A stretch of 64,000 bases of DNA from Erigeron canadensis (Eukaryota > Streptophyta > Magnoliopsida > Asterales > Asteraceae). The DNA is taken from contig NC_057764.1 in NCBI RefSeq assembly GCF_010389155.1, forward strand, positions 38,448,275-38,512,274. The letters run 5' to 3'. Of the stretch, positions 37,244-50,096 are shown piece after piece; the stretch's first letter is position 1; every line of letters starts with the position of its first letter. Below the pieces are notes generated by a model. That model was given only the letters and a program-made list of their open reading frames with translations, was not told where the DNA came from and did not search any database. Both the position numbers and the translations under genes were made by a program.

Positions 37244-38549
37244 CTGTAATTTACCAAAACATCAAGGATTAGGAAAACATGGGGAAATTAAGCAAAACTA
37301 TATACATTTTCTTTTGGTCAATACTTCAATATGGTACGTAAAAAGCATTTAAATTAAGGTGGTCAAGGTAACTTTGGACTCGTATAAAAACAAGTACGAG
37401 TAGTAAAGATGTACATTATTTTGTTTAGTGCTTTTTTTATTTATTTGTTTGAAATTAATAAAGGAGATAGTCAAGATAGATAGTTTGAATAATATGAGTA
37501 TAAAATATTTTAGGAATATATTGGATAAATTTTGTGATTTCAAATTGTGTTGAAAATTAAAGGTATTTTGAAGGTAAAAAAATTAAAAAGAAAAGATAGT
37601 TTATTTATTAATATAACATGGATAGGAGAAAAAAAATAGGGCTATCGCAAAGGTGGTTACTTTGAATCCCAAGGATTCGGTCAACAGTCAATACAGGGAC
37701 TTTGTAGTTTGTACCTTGATTCAACTTCTTATGAAAACATATGGACTACTATATATTACGAGTGAGTATGGGTCGGTTTGGATCGGTTTTTGGTTAAAAC
37801 CGATCTTTGAACCGATCAATTCGGTTTTTAGAAAATCAAAACTGTTGGATTCGGTTTATGTTCGATTCGGGTTTTTCGGTTTGGTTTGGATCGGTTTCGG
37901 TTTTTGTTCGATTTTTTTTATAAAAGATTTTTTTTTACTTTTTTGTTTATGATGTTATATATTTAATTCTTAATTGTTAACAAAAAAAACTATGATATAG
38001 AAACTAAAATATAGATATGCTTTTTATTAACTAATTATACTTTGTAGGTGTTAAAATAGATATAAATTTTATAAAACGAATTGATTTTGTTGTACGTTTT
38101 CATCTAAAACATATAATTTATATAGATTTGTACACTAAAAAGAAATTTTTTTTAAATATATTAACATAATGACAAATTATAAGTAATAAATATAAATGTA
38201 GTATGATATAAGTATAAAATAAATTAAAATATAATGGGTTTGGTTCGGTTTTTAATCGGTTTTTTGGCATATGAAACCGAAACCCGAACCGATCCATTCG
38301 GTTTTTGAAAAACAAAAACCAAACCAATGGATTTTATTCGGTTTTCGGTTTTCTCGGTTCAGTTTTCTCGGTTTTTTTTTGTTTTTGGTTTTCCGATTCG
38401 GTTTTTGTTCACCTCTACTATATATTACTAGCTAAATACTAATTAATATGCCTAAGTAAAATAGGCAAATAAGGGTATGTATTCTGTAATGTAAGTAATC
38501 ATAATAACATGACTAATAATCAAAAGTGATTGGATGGATGGATACGTAC
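37244..38549 (-). other. Predicted intron of the NLP remnant
   Basis: GT...AG boundaries as given for the gene. The 1.3-kb intron is mostly a palindromic transposable element (37760-38414). Confidence 0.55.
37760..38414. mobile_element. Foldback-like element rich in TTCGGTTT, 14-bp flanking repeats
   Basis: Both ends are rich in CGGTTTGG/CGGTTTTTGG in inverted orientation, with an AT-rich middle. The flanks are a perfect 14-bp direct repeat CTACTATATATTAC (37746-37759 and 38415-38428). The inverted ends suggest a DNA transposon, but 14 bp is longer than the 8-bp hAT duplication. Sits in the intron of the NLP remnant. Confidence 0.65.
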
Positions 38550-39064
38550 CCTTGTTATTATTATCGTGGTTGGGTGCACTACAAGACGATATGCAATCCT
38601 CTTCTTGCCCCTCGACTTTGGCCCCCTTCCCTCGGAAAACATTGAAGGATCCGATGACTCTGGATGCGTTGTCAACATCGAGAACACGCAACTCCCCGTC
38701 ACCAAATTGTGCACCAGTAGAAGCGTGAATGAAATTCGGCAAACACCTCTTTAGCGTTATTATTTTGGGTATCGATATTCCTCAATATTATGGCCAGAAA
38801 ACTACATTCGTTGTTTATATTTCTACACAAGTGGGGCTCATACGTTTCATGAGTCTTTCTAACGAGCCTCTCCCTTATTTTCAAAGGGCCCGCCGTATCA
38901 TCATCACCGTCCTCGTCCTGAATTACTTGTGGACAATGCGAATCATAAGCAACCCAATGTCGACCAAGAGTTAAGCCATGCGATTCACATGCGATTTTTA
39001 GGGCTCTTTTTATTTCTTGTGTGGCACGCTCAAAGCCTCGTAGTTTAGAAGATAACTTAACCAT

Positions 39065-40315
39065 CAATCGATCGATCTATCAAATATAAAAAAGGAGTTT
39101 GTATATTGATCGGTGGTTGATATGTCGAATATGGTATGGATATTTATTATTATAGGGGATTTCTTTGAGGGTCGAATCTTTGTAATCGGTGGATATGATT
39201 TGTCGAATTGAATGATTATTTATAGGGGATGGATTTCTTTGAGGGTCTAATCCCTTTTATAGGGGATTCTTTTTTTTTTCCAAATAATATATCAAATTCT
39301 CCTTACTCTTTTAATATGATGATACGGGATCAATATTACCTTAAATTGTATTTTTGACCTTGACTTAATTTACATATAATTCACATGGATGTTAAACATA
39401 TATCAAAAAAAAAAAAGAGGTGGCAAATAAAAAAGAGAGTCTCATCTCATGTCATGTCACAATAAATTAATTAATTAAAAGTTTAACTAACGCCAATTAT
39501 TTTTTGATGTGCGAGTACTGTTTATGGAAACTGTACGTTTACGATATTTAACATATTAAATAATAGAAAAGCAGAACGTTATTTGATAATTGGTATTAAT
39601 ACACATCATCAAATAACAAACTCTGTATAAATGTAAGAAACTTTAATACAATTAGAAATCAAATTAGAATTATAATTAAATTATAAAAAACGAACCTATT
39701 ATGCAAATTAAAGTTGAATCAAAATAGGTTAAAAATTATGTGAGAAAAGAAATTAAAACATTCTCATGAATCAATGTATAATACATTATCAGTGACAAAC
39801 CAAAAACCTACCAAGACAGACTAAATATGTAATTAATAACTAAAATTTATAACATTAATAATCATTTTAATGATTTTACATGATTTGATATTATATTTAT
39901 TTCTTTATTATATATTTTTATACATACAAAAATATCTACCAATATATACTAAAACATGATTGAAATATTATTTGAGTAACACATGACGTAATCCTTCAAT
40001 GTATGTCTTTTGATCTATTTAATAATTAAAACATTTTTTAATATTTTAAAAGATGATCAAACTATGTTTCTAAGTATTATTATCAATTAAATTAATTAAT
40101 ATTGTTACTTATAGAAAAGTAAAAATTCTAACAAAATATTGAACTAAAATACTAGGATAAGTGATTATATATGTAGATACCACAAAATAATTATTGGTTA
40201 TTGTATTATACATATTATCATTCCGTACATTGTATAAGCATGAACACTAATAAATTGTAACATAATAATAAAATGAGGATATAATACCTACTGAAACAAA
40301 CAGGCAATTGCCTGC
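39065..40315. other. AT-rich intergenic region, no gene seen
   Basis: Contains a short local repeat (ATAGGGGAT...TTTCTTTGAGGGTC) at 39155-39260. Otherwise featureless. Confidence 0.5.
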
Positions 40316-40770
40316 TTTGCTAACATGACCGGTATTACTCGGAATACCGGATATCGGGTGGTACCCCGGTACAACTATCCCAGTATTTTGTCCGATATTT
40401 TCACTATTCAATACTGGCTGGTATTTCCGGTAATTGCGGTATTTTCCGGTATTACCGGAATGGTAATACCGGTATTTTTATTATTTTTTTTATTTTTTTT
40501 TAAAATTAAATTTTGATACTTTAATGTTATGTTTTATTATTTATAAACTTTAAAATCTATATTTTGTTATGAAATACCTATTTGGTATTATTTTTAAGTG
40601 GATTGTACTTATATTTTGACTATTTTTGTTAATTGTAACAAATTTTGTAGGATTTCTATAAAAATAAAAATATAAAAAATAAATTACCATGCCGGTTCGT
40701 ACCGGCCTGTATACCGGTAATACCGGTATCTGACCGGTACGACCAAAATACCGGTATTTAAAACATTGCT
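40316..40770. mobile_element. ACCGGTATT-rich palindromic element
   Basis: Dense ATACCGGTAT and related motifs at both ends (40325-40475 and 40685-40765) around an AT-rich centre. The terminal motifs are self-complementary. This is a typical non-autonomous DNA element pattern, but I could not fix termini or a target duplication. Confidence 0.5.
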
Positions 40771-40915
40771 AAAAAGTCACATAATGAGACCAAGATAAGA
40801 AAGGAAAAAAGAGGTGGGGATGGGCAGGTGTCAACTTATTATTGGAGTGGATTGGTCCCATGCGATTTACTCTTTGGACAAATTGGATATATTCCTCGTT
40901 TCAAAAACAATCAAT

Positions 40916-41215
40916 GGAAAATGATAAATCCTTCTAATTAAATAGTCTAAAACACTTTAAGAAGGTAACATGTATTATCCACTAATTTTTTTTCTTAATC
41001 TTACCCCTTGATTTTTTCACATGTCATCATTCAATAGTAGAACGATTTTTAGGCTATTTAGTTAGGAGGATTAATCATTTCCCCTATAAAAATTTAGGGA
41101 AAAGATTAATTCCTAACAAAATAGCCTAAAAATCTTTCTAACTCTTGGATGTTAAAGAGATTTTTAAGCTATTTTGTTAGTAGGATTAGTCATTTTCCAA
41201 AAATCAACTATCTAC
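40916..41215. mobile_element. MITE cluster, same family as 9433-9622
   Basis: GGAAAATGATAAATCC starts it and ATTAGTCATTTTCC ends it, with three further AAAATAGCC / GGCTATTT words inside. It looks like one element inserted into, or recombined with, another of the same family. Confidence 0.6.
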
Positions 41216-41221
41216 GTAATA

Positions 41222-43618
41222 TCCTTTTTAATTATACTTGATGTACAATCAAGGTTTTGTTAAGATTTATTAAAGGCTTCTATAAAATCTTTTATAAGCA
41301 GTTGGAAAACTTGATGAATAAAATAATATATAAGGAACTTTCAACACAAACACATTACACAAGTATTGTTACGAATAACATATATCATGAACGATATACT
41401 AGTCGGTTGCATTCTCCTTAGTGAGAGTTTGAGAACAAATTAATACGTGTCCAAAATATATATGAGTTGAATGAGATATTGAGTTTTTTATTGATGCATT
41501 AAATCAATTGTGAGAAATCGGATTGGGCTTGTTCAAATAGGTGTGGGAACTCAGTTATAACTTATAAGAGATAAGAGATGGAGAAGTGGTTGTTGTGATC
41601 TCATTCTTTTGATCCAGATGGGCTTAATGAAACCAGGCTGATTTTTCATAATTAATGCCAACAACTGTGAGTCCAGATACCTCTTTCTAGTTTTAAAAAC
41701 CGGACTAGACCCCCTCTTTCTAGTTTTAAAAACCGGACTATAGTTCTAGACTGGTTGGTTAAACAGGTCCGACCAGAACCGGAGGGGTCACTGGTTTTTG
41801 TAATCGGTCCAGTTTCGTATTTAAATAAAATCCATATAAAAGATAGAGGGTAGCAGAACTCGAACTTGGCACATGTGGGTTAAGGGAATGGGCATTTCCT
41901 AACTTTCCTAATGGTAAAGTTGGTGACTAATTGTAACAGGTGATTAAAATAAAATAGAGCCTCTGCAACGGTGGACGCTTGGGACCTAGTTTAATGGTTT
42001 TCACCCTTCCTAGACCAACGATTTCAGCTACTGTTAAACCAATGAAGGAGATTTTGTTCAAGTGCTGAGTAAACGATGATGAATAGAGAGCTTACAACTT
42101 GTAAGCTCATTCACCAAACCACGCCATGAGTTTGTTTAAAGAGTGCATGCCCAAAAGCAAAGCCGATTCTGGTTCTTGTATGGAATAGATCATAAGACTT
42201 GAGCTCTATGGTTACTAAGCCAAGTTATGAGTTTACTTTCTTTTTAATGGCCGTTTCAATCGTTAGGTATTTTATATCACTCACCAGAATTATATTTGTA
42301 TGTTTCTTAGATCAATAACCAATGAAAATTTTTTTTTTTCACCAAAAAAAAAAAAAAAACATTTTGGTAAACTTTCTGAACCCAGCTAAGGGGGCCGTGA
42401 TGCATGTCTGTCTTCTTTTTTTTTTTGGAACGATAACAGCTTCTGTATCATCTGCATCGAAGACTTCGACTTACCTATTCACAAAGTAAACTAGACATAA
42501 TCCAGTTATTTGCAGAAAGTCCCTGGTTGGATCAAGATCAACCCATTGTAGCAGGCTCTTTTTAAACATATATATCAGTTGCGAGGATATCGAGGTCGTA
42601 CTCTTTCAGGGAAATAGAATATACCCATATTTAACACACTGAACTTCGATTTGATAAATTTATCCAGACATTTCATCAATCTTAACTAATCGACAAAGTT
42701 AGGACCAGGCTTATTAGGCCCAAAATATCATTCGTTTTCCTAAGAACAGGTTTTCAGAACTGAAATACACAGGAATTTATAAGCCTCCAAACAAATGTAC
42801 ATGATGAATCACACGCAAAAGCGGTAATCAATCACTAATGAAAATTTTAAATATGCATATTGTTGGTCCCAAAGGCTTCCCAACTAAAAGAGACCAACTT
42901 TTTGAACAATATAATAGAACAATATAAATAATCTGTATGCTAAACATTTGGAGTTTTGAATTGCTCTGACAAAGTATATGATGTTCTCTGCTAATACTTC
43001 TGAAAGACACATATGCCCGAGTAAGCAAGGCATGAACTGAACATAGTATGAAAAAAATTACCTATTTTTAAACAACATCAATAATTTATAACCGTAGTCC
43101 AAAAAGCTTAAAAATTTAGTACATATACGTATAAAACTAACCAAGAAAAAAGCTTTGGTTGACCAAGCCTCTTCATGTAAGATAAAGAATCTCTTATACA
43201 CCTGAGATTTTATCCGCTATGCCCTTTTCTTCATCCTCTTCCGTGTAATCATCAGCATCGTTCTTATTCTCCATCAGCATAGTTACTGCAGGATCTTTTG
43301 GTGCAGAAGAAATGGTAACTCCAGTCACCGACTGCTGATACAATATCCCTCCAGCAATCGTCACAAGCAAACAAAACAACCCAAACGGACTAGCATGTTT
43401 ATCCCATATCAAAACATTAATAGCCACCGTAAGAAACTTGTTCACGACACCAGTGACGGTAAACGCAGTAGCAGAAATCGCCTTCCGACAAGCAAACCCA
43501 AAGAAACTAATCAACAGCCCAAACAAACACGACAAAGAAACAGCAGTAAACGCAACAATCTCAAAAATACTCCCACGGTTCGCCCCAACAGTAGCAAACA
43601 CATCCGAATACTCACCAG
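41222..43618 (-). repeat. Segmental duplication of transporter 3' region, parent copy
   Basis: Counterpart of 33675-35902. Contains the transporter 3' flank and the C-terminal third of its coding region. Contains a local duplication of CTTTCTAGTTTTAAAAACCG (about 41683 and 41722). Confidence 0.85.
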
Positions 43619-44231
43619 TAATAAACCAAAACAACGGAGCCATCATAAGCGACAACAAATTATTATAATAAACAAAACCCCAAGTATTCAACCCAAGATT
43701 CGTAACCATATGTTTAATATAAACCATTTCAGTTGTAATGGTAACCAAATAAGCAAAAGCCCACGAATACGCAGTTAAAGTAAAACCCGAATCAGTAGCA
43801 ACGTACCCAACGGCACCACCCAAGATAACCAAAAGCGATAAAAACGTTAACTTAGACGGAACGGGCTGCTTCCTAAACAATGTATCAGCTAAGGCAACTA
43901 AAAGGGGAGTTAAGGATCTAAACACAATAAAAGTATCTACATTAGCATGGCGTAAAAGATTAGTATTGGTAAAAATAGCAAGGTAAAAAACAAAAGCAGC
44001 AGGTAAGAATTTCTTGGCAGTGTCCCAAACAAATGGGTCATGGGTCAAGAAACCTAATTTACCCAAAACCCAGACACCAAATGCAGAAACAAAGTACTGT
44101 AAAGCAGTTAAAAGACCTGGGTAATTGAATTTAGTGATGGCGAATTTGTTAATTACTGCTAGTAAACTTGAACATAAGGCATACCCAATTACAAGACTGC
44201 TGGTTGTGTAGTGTTGTTTGGGTAAAGCCAT
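43194..44231 (-). CDS. GFT1: Golgi GDP-fucose transporter (GONST4/GFT1 type)
   Basis: 345 residues, single exon. The protein closely follows the plant GONST4/GFT1 group of the nucleotide-sugar transporter/triose-phosphate translocator family: KQHY.TSSLVIGYALCSS near the N-terminus, NTNLLRHANVDTFIVFRS, and FTVTGVVNKFLTV with GVVNK at about 261-265, equivalent to the GDP-sugar recognition motif of GDP-mannose transporters. About ten hydrophobic segments fit the family fold. The family member imports GDP-fucose into the Golgi lumen for cell-wall and glycoprotein fucosylation. I chose the ATG at 44231 (MALPKQHY) over the in-frame ATG at 44276 because homology begins there. The acidic C-terminal tail faces the cytosol in related proteins. 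Assignment to GDP-fucose rather than another GDP-sugar is by similarity. Confidence 0.9.
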   Translation of the reverse strand: MALPKQHYTTSSLVIGYALCSSLLAVINKFAITKFNYPGLLTALQYFVSAFGVWVLGKLGFLTHDPFVWDTAKKFLPAAFVFYLAIFTNTNLLRHANVDTFIVFRSLTPLLVALADTLFRKQPVPSKLTFLSLLVILGGAVGYVATDSGFTLTAYSWAFAYLVTITTEMVYIKHMVTNLGLNTWGFVYYNNLLSLMMAPLFWFITGEYSDVFATVGANRGSIFEIVAFTAVSLSCLFGLLISFFGFACRKAISATAFTVTGVVNKFLTVAINVLIWDKHASPFGLFCLLVTIAGGILYQQSVTGVTISSAPKDPAVTMLMENKNDADDYTEEDEEKGIADKISGV

Positions 44232-44309
44232 TGTGGGTGGGTTGGATCGGATCGGATCTGATCTGAAATGGGTCAAGATTTTGTGAGAAGATGATGGTGA
44301 TTATAAGGG

Positions 44310-44354
44310 TGGGGGGTACATGTGTGGAGGGATTTGGATTTGGATTTGGATTTG
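44310..44354. repeat. GATTTG microsatellite
   Basis: Several copies of GGATTTGGATTTG in the upstream region of the transporter gene. Confidence 0.7.
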
Positions 44355-44419
44355 GGGGTTGATTTCGAGGACTTTTGGAAGGCAAAGTCAATGCCGTCTT
44401 AAATCAGATTGGTTTTATA

Positions 44420-45102
44420 TAAATTGAATGAATTGACTAGTGGGGTTTAACAATTGTTACAAGAACCGTTTGACATCGTTTGCTTATCAATAACGTTGAG
44501 TTCATTGGTTTAACCGATTGATTAAAAAAAATATATAGAAAATTATACATAAATTTTATGTTTATAATAATAATCGTATTAGCATAATATGAGTTTATAA
44601 ACTTAGCTCGTAAGTTATTAAATCCTGACCACAAACTTTAAAACCATAAAAGTAATTTTTGGGAATAGATTGAACTTACGAAAAATAAATTACAAAGGTA
44701 TTTATGTATGCGAACAAGTTAAACTTATATTCGTGTTTATATATGTTTTTAGTGTATGTGTTGCATAGTACTCGTAATTACCTTTTGTGTCTACGAAAGG
44801 AAGTATACGTGTAAAATAATTCTGTTTTATATGTATGGCTACTTGGTTTAAGATGCGTCAAGCTTGAGCAAATTGACTACACTTTCGGTCGAGCTTGAGT
44901 GCATGTCTCGCAAGTTTTATCAATCTTGCAAAGTTGTGCCATTTAATGATCTTCCATACGGAGTATTGTTTTTACTTTAATATATGTCACCTTTGATTAA
45001 TATTAGTCTTTAGTTAAAGTTAATGATTTTCTTAATCAAGCTTCAGCTAGAGTTTCGTGCTTTTAGTTTTATAACTAAGTTGAGTTTCGTGCTTTTAGTT
45101 TT
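44420..45102. other. Intergenic DNA upstream of the transporter
   Basis: AT-rich; a short direct repeat (GAGTTTCGTGCTTTTAGTTTTA) occurs twice, written here as GAGTTTCGTGC plus TTTTAGTTTTA, near 45051 and 45082. No gene seen. Confidence 0.5.
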
Positions 45103-45430
45103 ACGAGAGATAGTGTTCGCGCGTTGCAGCGGTGAGATGGTGGGAGTGATAGGTCTCATAGAGTATGATAGTCAAATGCCTTAGTCGTATGGGTTCCGCC
45201 ATCGGATTTAAAAATTCGTCGAAAGTATAACGAATGACATCTCTAATGAAAGAACATGAAATTTTAAGAACACCCATACAATTTTTGTAATTTATGGAAC
45301 AGTTTTTGAGACAAAAGATTTTGAATGAATTAGAGGAATAAAATGATTTATGGATAAAAGAAAAAAATAAATGACTGAGATTTGAGGAGAGAAAAAAAAT
45401 AAGTGGTTGAGATTTAAGGTTATTATAGGT
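45103..45430. repeat. Dispersed repeat with GCGCGTTGC core, copy 1
   Basis: Starts ACGAGAGATAGTG, followed by CGCGCGTTGCAGCGGTGAG, a TGATAG-rich section, AAAAATTCGTCGAAAGTATA and ACATGAAATTTTAAGAACAC. Matches 49181-49540 along its length. No ORF; no inverted ends seen. Class unknown. Confidence 0.7.
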
Positions 45431-46187
45431 ATATTAGGTAGAGATTTTTAAATTAGTGAATAAAGAATAGGGGTATTTTGGGTAGTTCAAATTATCTTTT
45501 CTTAAAAAAAAATGACAAAATTCTTTATAAGATAGTACTCCCTCGACTCGTTTACACCTCTACTACTTATTATATTAACTAAAGACCAAAATGATTGTCC
45601 ACACACGGGTTATATATTTTGATCAGCTGACTTGTAAACATAAATCGTTGCTGAAAATCGCATATAAATCAATTGTTTGACAAAATGCTCCAAAGAAGTA
45701 CTAGTAAAATGCAACCACATATTGCACAGTTGACAGCTTGGAAGAGATTCATATGTATCGGGTATACACGTTGCATAGTTGCCTCCCCCCATTGATGGAT
45801 TGAAGCTCCTTCAGAATCGTTATCTTGAAGGTGATACATTGAAACAGCATATGTTGATTAGTTCAGAAAAAGTAGTCGAGCAAAGGTACGGATTGATATA
45901 AAGTTGATTTTCTTATTCAGTTTCATAATACTACATTACTACACATAGAAAGTAGTATCTTTATATTTGCATACTATCTATCAACACATTCTGGATAACA
46001 TAAGTTCATCCCTAGTTTGAGCCCTTTAGACAACTTTTGTGTGGCAATCTCATATCTTCTGATTTTTCTTTCGAGTTTAGATGATGGCTCAAAAAATTTT
46101 TTCATAATCTAATGGCATATACAAGCCACAAAAAAATATTACCCGCCGTGTCTGTGGAAACTACAATAGTTGGCTCGAGACATGATT
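45431..46187. other. Intergenic DNA, no gene supported
   Basis: Only short unconserved ORFs. Marks the left side of the acidic-protein cluster. Confidence 0.45.
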
Positions 46188-46373
46188 TAAGAATACTATG
46201 TAACTTTTTGTCAGCAGAACGTAAGCTTTGCATTACCAGTTCAGCTAAATGCTCTAGTCGTATAGTGTACATTGTATGTGAAAGTTTTGAAAAAGAATAC
46301 TATGTAACTTTTTGTCAGCAGAACGTAAGCTTTGCATTACCAGTTCAGCTAAATGCTCTAGTCGTATAGTGTC
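46188..46373. repeat. Short tandem duplication, 104-bp offset
   Basis: A segment of about 78 bp, beginning GAATACTATGTAACTTTTTG and ending CTCTAGTCGTATAGTGT, occurs at 46191 and again at 46295 with almost no change. Probably recent slippage or unequal exchange. Confidence 0.85.
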
Positions 46374-46736
46374 TTTTCATGAAAGGTCAGAACTCAGAAG
46401 GCCCTTCATGTCTTCATGTGATATAACTTATCTTGACAATAAGGACCCGAATATTGTCATTAAGATGATATTATTTGCAATTATTAAGTGTCCAAGTGAT
46501 AAGAATACGATGGAGAAATAGTAAAGAATGGCGGAAATAAGACTTAATATCATAGTTATAGATACTAACTTTGCATTATATGAATACTAAATCAGCGGGG
46601 TTGTCATGCTAGATAGTCGATACATTATCAAAATTTAGAATTACACATAATAGTTATGGTTTTTTTGAACCTCCCAATCTGCCATATAACATACTCTCAC
46701 TAATAGTTATGTCAATATCAGAATTAATGCTATTGT

Positions 46737-46937
46737 TCATGCTGCTGGAGCATAGTCATAATCTGCATCATCATCATCATCACCATCTGCCTCTGATGCT
46801 GCTGGAGCGTAATCATAATCTGCATCATCATCACTATCCCCATCTCTAGCTTCTGTCCAGTAATTGTAGCTGTTATCATCATGTTCTGCCTGCTTCATGA
46901 ATGACCAAGTTGTGATTCTCTTGGTGATGTAAGGCAT
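46737..46937 (-). CDS. Small acidic DYDYAPAA protein, copy 1
   Basis: 66 residues from MPYITKRITTWSF; an in-frame ATG two codons upstream (46943) is possible, but the chosen start aligns with MSCVTKR, MSYATKR and MAYSTKR of the paralogues. Layout: a basic N-terminus (about 1-15), an Asp/Asn linker, YNYWTEARDG, then two copies of an acidic module (DGDSDDDADYDYAPAA and DGDDDDDADYDYAPAA) joined by SEA. No signal peptide or membrane span. Asp-flanked tyrosines recall tyrosine-sulfation contexts, but without a signal peptide that is speculative. Function unknown. Confidence 0.72.
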   Translation of the reverse strand: MPYITKRITTWSFMKQAEHDDNSYNYWTEARDGDSDDDADYDYAPAASEADGDDDDDADYDYAPAA

Positions 46938-47008
46938 CTTCATGGTGATTGGCTGTGAATTTATGAGGTTTTGGGTTTGAATATGAAAAAAACTGATAAG
47001 AAGCCATT

Positions 47009-47016
47009 GTATTTAT
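47009..47016 (-). promoter_or_regulatory. TATA box of acidic protein copy 1
   Basis: ATAAATAC on the minus strand about 75 bp upstream of the ATG. The paralogues have TATA boxes at nearly the same distance. Confidence 0.6.
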
Positions 47017-49180
47017 GGGCTAGAAATGCGGCAGGACATGCTCTAGTTCATGTTTGGACATGAGGAAAAGTGTGAAGTAAGGAGGAAAGGGTGCGTGCGA
47101 CAAAAAATTTAGGAGACATGTCAGCAGTGTATAATCAATATAGATGCTTGTATGGTGCATTGGTGCATATGCAATGTGGGTCACATTTTCTTTTTGAACA
47201 GCAAAGGGGATTTATATATATATATAAAGTTTACTAATTCTAGAAAAATAATACTTAACATTATCATATCAGGGGATCAATTCTCCATTCTAGGCAATTA
47301 CACTTGCACATTCTACTTCTATTGACAACCAAATTATAAGAGAGCAACCCAATTTTGTTGAATATGAACCCCGGTTTGGTGGTAGCGTCCTGCACTTTCA
47401 TATGGCCCAGAAAGTAGTTTGATTTACGACATCTATTTGAGTCTTCTTTGTATGATTTCCTTGATAATGTTTAATTATCTGCACAACTGAAGTCTTGCTT
47501 TCACGTTGTCAACACTATTGGGTGCATTACTTATGATTGACGAAAGTAGTGGTCGCAATTTTAGATACATATACTCATGAAAAGGTTGGTTCAGATTATG
47601 TTTCTTAAACGGGCCAAACAGATGAACAAAAGTAACTTAAAAGAAATGGGTCAAAATGTGCTTAAGGTCTGTTTTAGGCATATATCATCCTAAATCATTT
47701 TTTGTTTGCCGTTCAAAAAAAAAAAAAAACATTTTTTGTTTCCCAAAAAGTTTGTCTATTGTTGAAATTTTTAACTTTTACAATCATATGTTACTTACTA
47801 ATCATGTATAAGAAAGCTATATTGTGGTGCATACCAACCCGTGTCCAAAAGTTTACCCGTTTTGACCTATCACCCAACTATCCACCCATTTCTCAACCTC
47901 TACACATGGGTTATGAGCAGTTCTACTTAATCAAGTCATGGTAATAATGGCATGGTATATGATTAATACTAAGTTGGGGGTAGTTTTATCTGTTTTACCG
48001 AGTTTACTTATGTGCCATGTACTGTAGTAAACATATATAAATAGATCTATATCCTGTTAAAATACTAGGGGTCCTCAGAGTAGTTTTAATTGAAGCAGCA
48101 AGTCAAAAACTTAAGTCAAGAAATTTACAGATAAGAAACTAATATTCCAGCCATTTTTTCAGGTTTCTAGTTAGTAAAACTTATTCCCTCAATGATCCTC
48201 TGTCACCAATTCTCTTATTCAGTATCTATGACGATGATGATCGTTATCATCATTGTAAAGCTTGGTGGCATCATGTAGATAGGTGCTGTAAAATAAACAA
48301 GTCGTCATATTTACTTAGACTCCGTCTTACAACACATGCATATAAAGTTACATCTGAAGTTATTTATTAGTCTAATTTAGTTTTTAGGTAACCTTTAATT
48401 AAACAACCCATAGTTCAAATGCTTTGGGTCATTCTATTTATATGACCTGGTAAGCTTAATGGAGGTTCCACTTTGAGTGTGGAAGTGAGAAACAGGGAAG
48501 TCATGTCTATATAAATGGAAAACATAAGAGAGCTTTTGGTGTTGCCCCACATATTAGCATGCACAAGTTAATCCATGAGTGGACGTGGAGAGCTATAAGC
48601 AAAGGACGTGTGCGGCATACTTGTTCGTGACAGGTAATACAGCCACATAGGACTTTCAGGTGGCGTATATGCCAGCACGGTGGATGCTTTGTACAACTAC
48701 TTCAGCCAAATGCACTAGCTATAAAAGTACCCATTAATTATGAGTAAATGTTGTGAAAAGGAGACCTTTTTGCTATTGCTTCATGAAAGCAGAGGCCCCC
48801 TTAATTAGCTTATGCTGGAAAGTAATAACCCAAAAAGTTTCATGATGCTGAGATTCGTTTACGAATCAAGTGTCCATCAAGAGCAAGGATGAGAAATAAT
48901 AATTAATACATGAGATAAACTAAATTTGATGGTAATGATACTTTTAAAGTTTTTCTGAAAAGTTAGGTTATGCTGATATAAAGAAATACTGTACTTAATT
49001 CTAATTGAGAAACCCAACCAAATACTTCATAGACGTACGTATGATATATAGACCTCCAGTACATCAACCTTATAGTATATTATGATTTCTCTTTTCAGTG
49101 CCTTTTTGGTCACCAAGTCTCACTTTATAATTCCAAATTGATAAGAATTTTAATCAATCAACGTTCTATCACTTATATGT

Positions 49181-49539
49181 ACGAGAGCAAGTACCTGAAC
49201 GTTGCGGCGGTAAAATGGTGGGGTGATAGGTCATAGAGTGTGATAGTTCATAGAAGGTGATAAGTCATAGAGTGTGATAGCCAAATGCCTTAGCCGTACG
49301 GGCTCCGCCCTTAGATTTAAAAATTCGTCGAAAGTATATCGAATGATATCTCTAATGAAAGAGCATGAAATTTTAAGAACACCCATATAATTTTTATGAC
49401 TTATCGATGTACGGTTTTTGAGATAAAAGATTTTGAATGAATTGGAGAAGTAATGATTTATGGAGGAGAGAGAAAAAAATGATTGGTTGAGATTTGAGTA
49501 GAGAGAAAGAGTAATATAGTTATTTTATGTAAATATATA
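49181..49539. repeat. Dispersed repeat with GTTGCGGCGG core, copy 2
   Basis: Same family as 45103-45430. Starts ACGAGAGCAAGTACCTGAAC and has an extra local repeat of GGTGATA.GTCATAGAGTG. Confidence 0.7.
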
Positions 49540-49810
49540 ACGAGCATGGTACCCGCGCGTTGCGACGGATATTATGGACGACGGTGTCTGATGATGGACG
49601 ACGACGGTGGTTATTCACGAAAATAAAGTGGTTGTGTATCGTTTTGGTATATAGAAAGAAAGAATATTTTGTGTGTTGTTTTAGAGAGAAAAATAAAGAA
49701 TGAAGATATTTAGTTTTGTTTTAAGGGAAAGGGTAAAATTGCATGTCCCAAACATGTAAACTTTTCAACACCCCATATAATTTTTAATAGGGAGTATAGA
49801 TATATAAGGG
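49540..49810. repeat. Dispersed repeat with GTACCCGCGCG core, copy 3
   Basis: Starts ACGAGCATGGTACCCGCGCG directly after copy 2, head to tail, then diverges into a GACGACGGTG-rich section. Confidence 0.6.
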
Positions 49811-50096
49811 GACATTTTAGGAAAGTAAATGTTGAAATTTATAATATTTAGTATAGATTATAGATATGTTATTAAGACTCCTTTCTTTATTAAAATTCTT
49901 TATTCATTTAAGAAGATCTTTATTAGTATTGACTTGGCAACATCCAAACTGACATCATATTGGTCAATGTCTTAACAAAGATATGTGTAACTTAATCAAT
50001 GATAAAAAAAACACCAGTTCAATAAAAAAAAAATGGAACTTAATATTATACGTAGTCTAATGACATTAATTACATCTCATCACTACTTAATATTTT

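Larger units (their letters stand above)
36777..39064 (-). pseudogene. NIN-like (NLP) protein gene remnant
   Basis: Two exons on the minus strand. Exon 1 (39064-38550) resembles the GAF-like part of NLPs: ATQEIKRALKIACESHGLTL, VAYDSHCPQV, then HASTGAQFGDGELRVLDVDN. The two parts lie in different frames, so there is a one-base indel near 38760. A donor AAG-G|GTACGT at 38549 and an acceptor TTACAG|CT at 37244 join in phase. Exon 2 (37243-36777) has a nuclear-type basic run (TKRKRIII) and a C-terminal PB1-like region (DDDDLKACFDILKMAKHTYI). The RWP-RK DNA-binding domain of NLP nitrate-response factors is absent, and length is far below a normal NLP. Start is the ATG at 39064. Confidence 0.6.
47017..50096. 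other. Intergenic part of the cluster between copies 1 and the fragment
   Basis: 47580-48050 is homologous to 55540-55990 and in part to 60225-60480 (AACGGGCCAAACAGAT, TTTTACC.GTTTTGA). 48560-48790 carries the conserved distal segment. The minus and plus ORFs here do not agree between copies, so I call no gene. Confidence 0.6.
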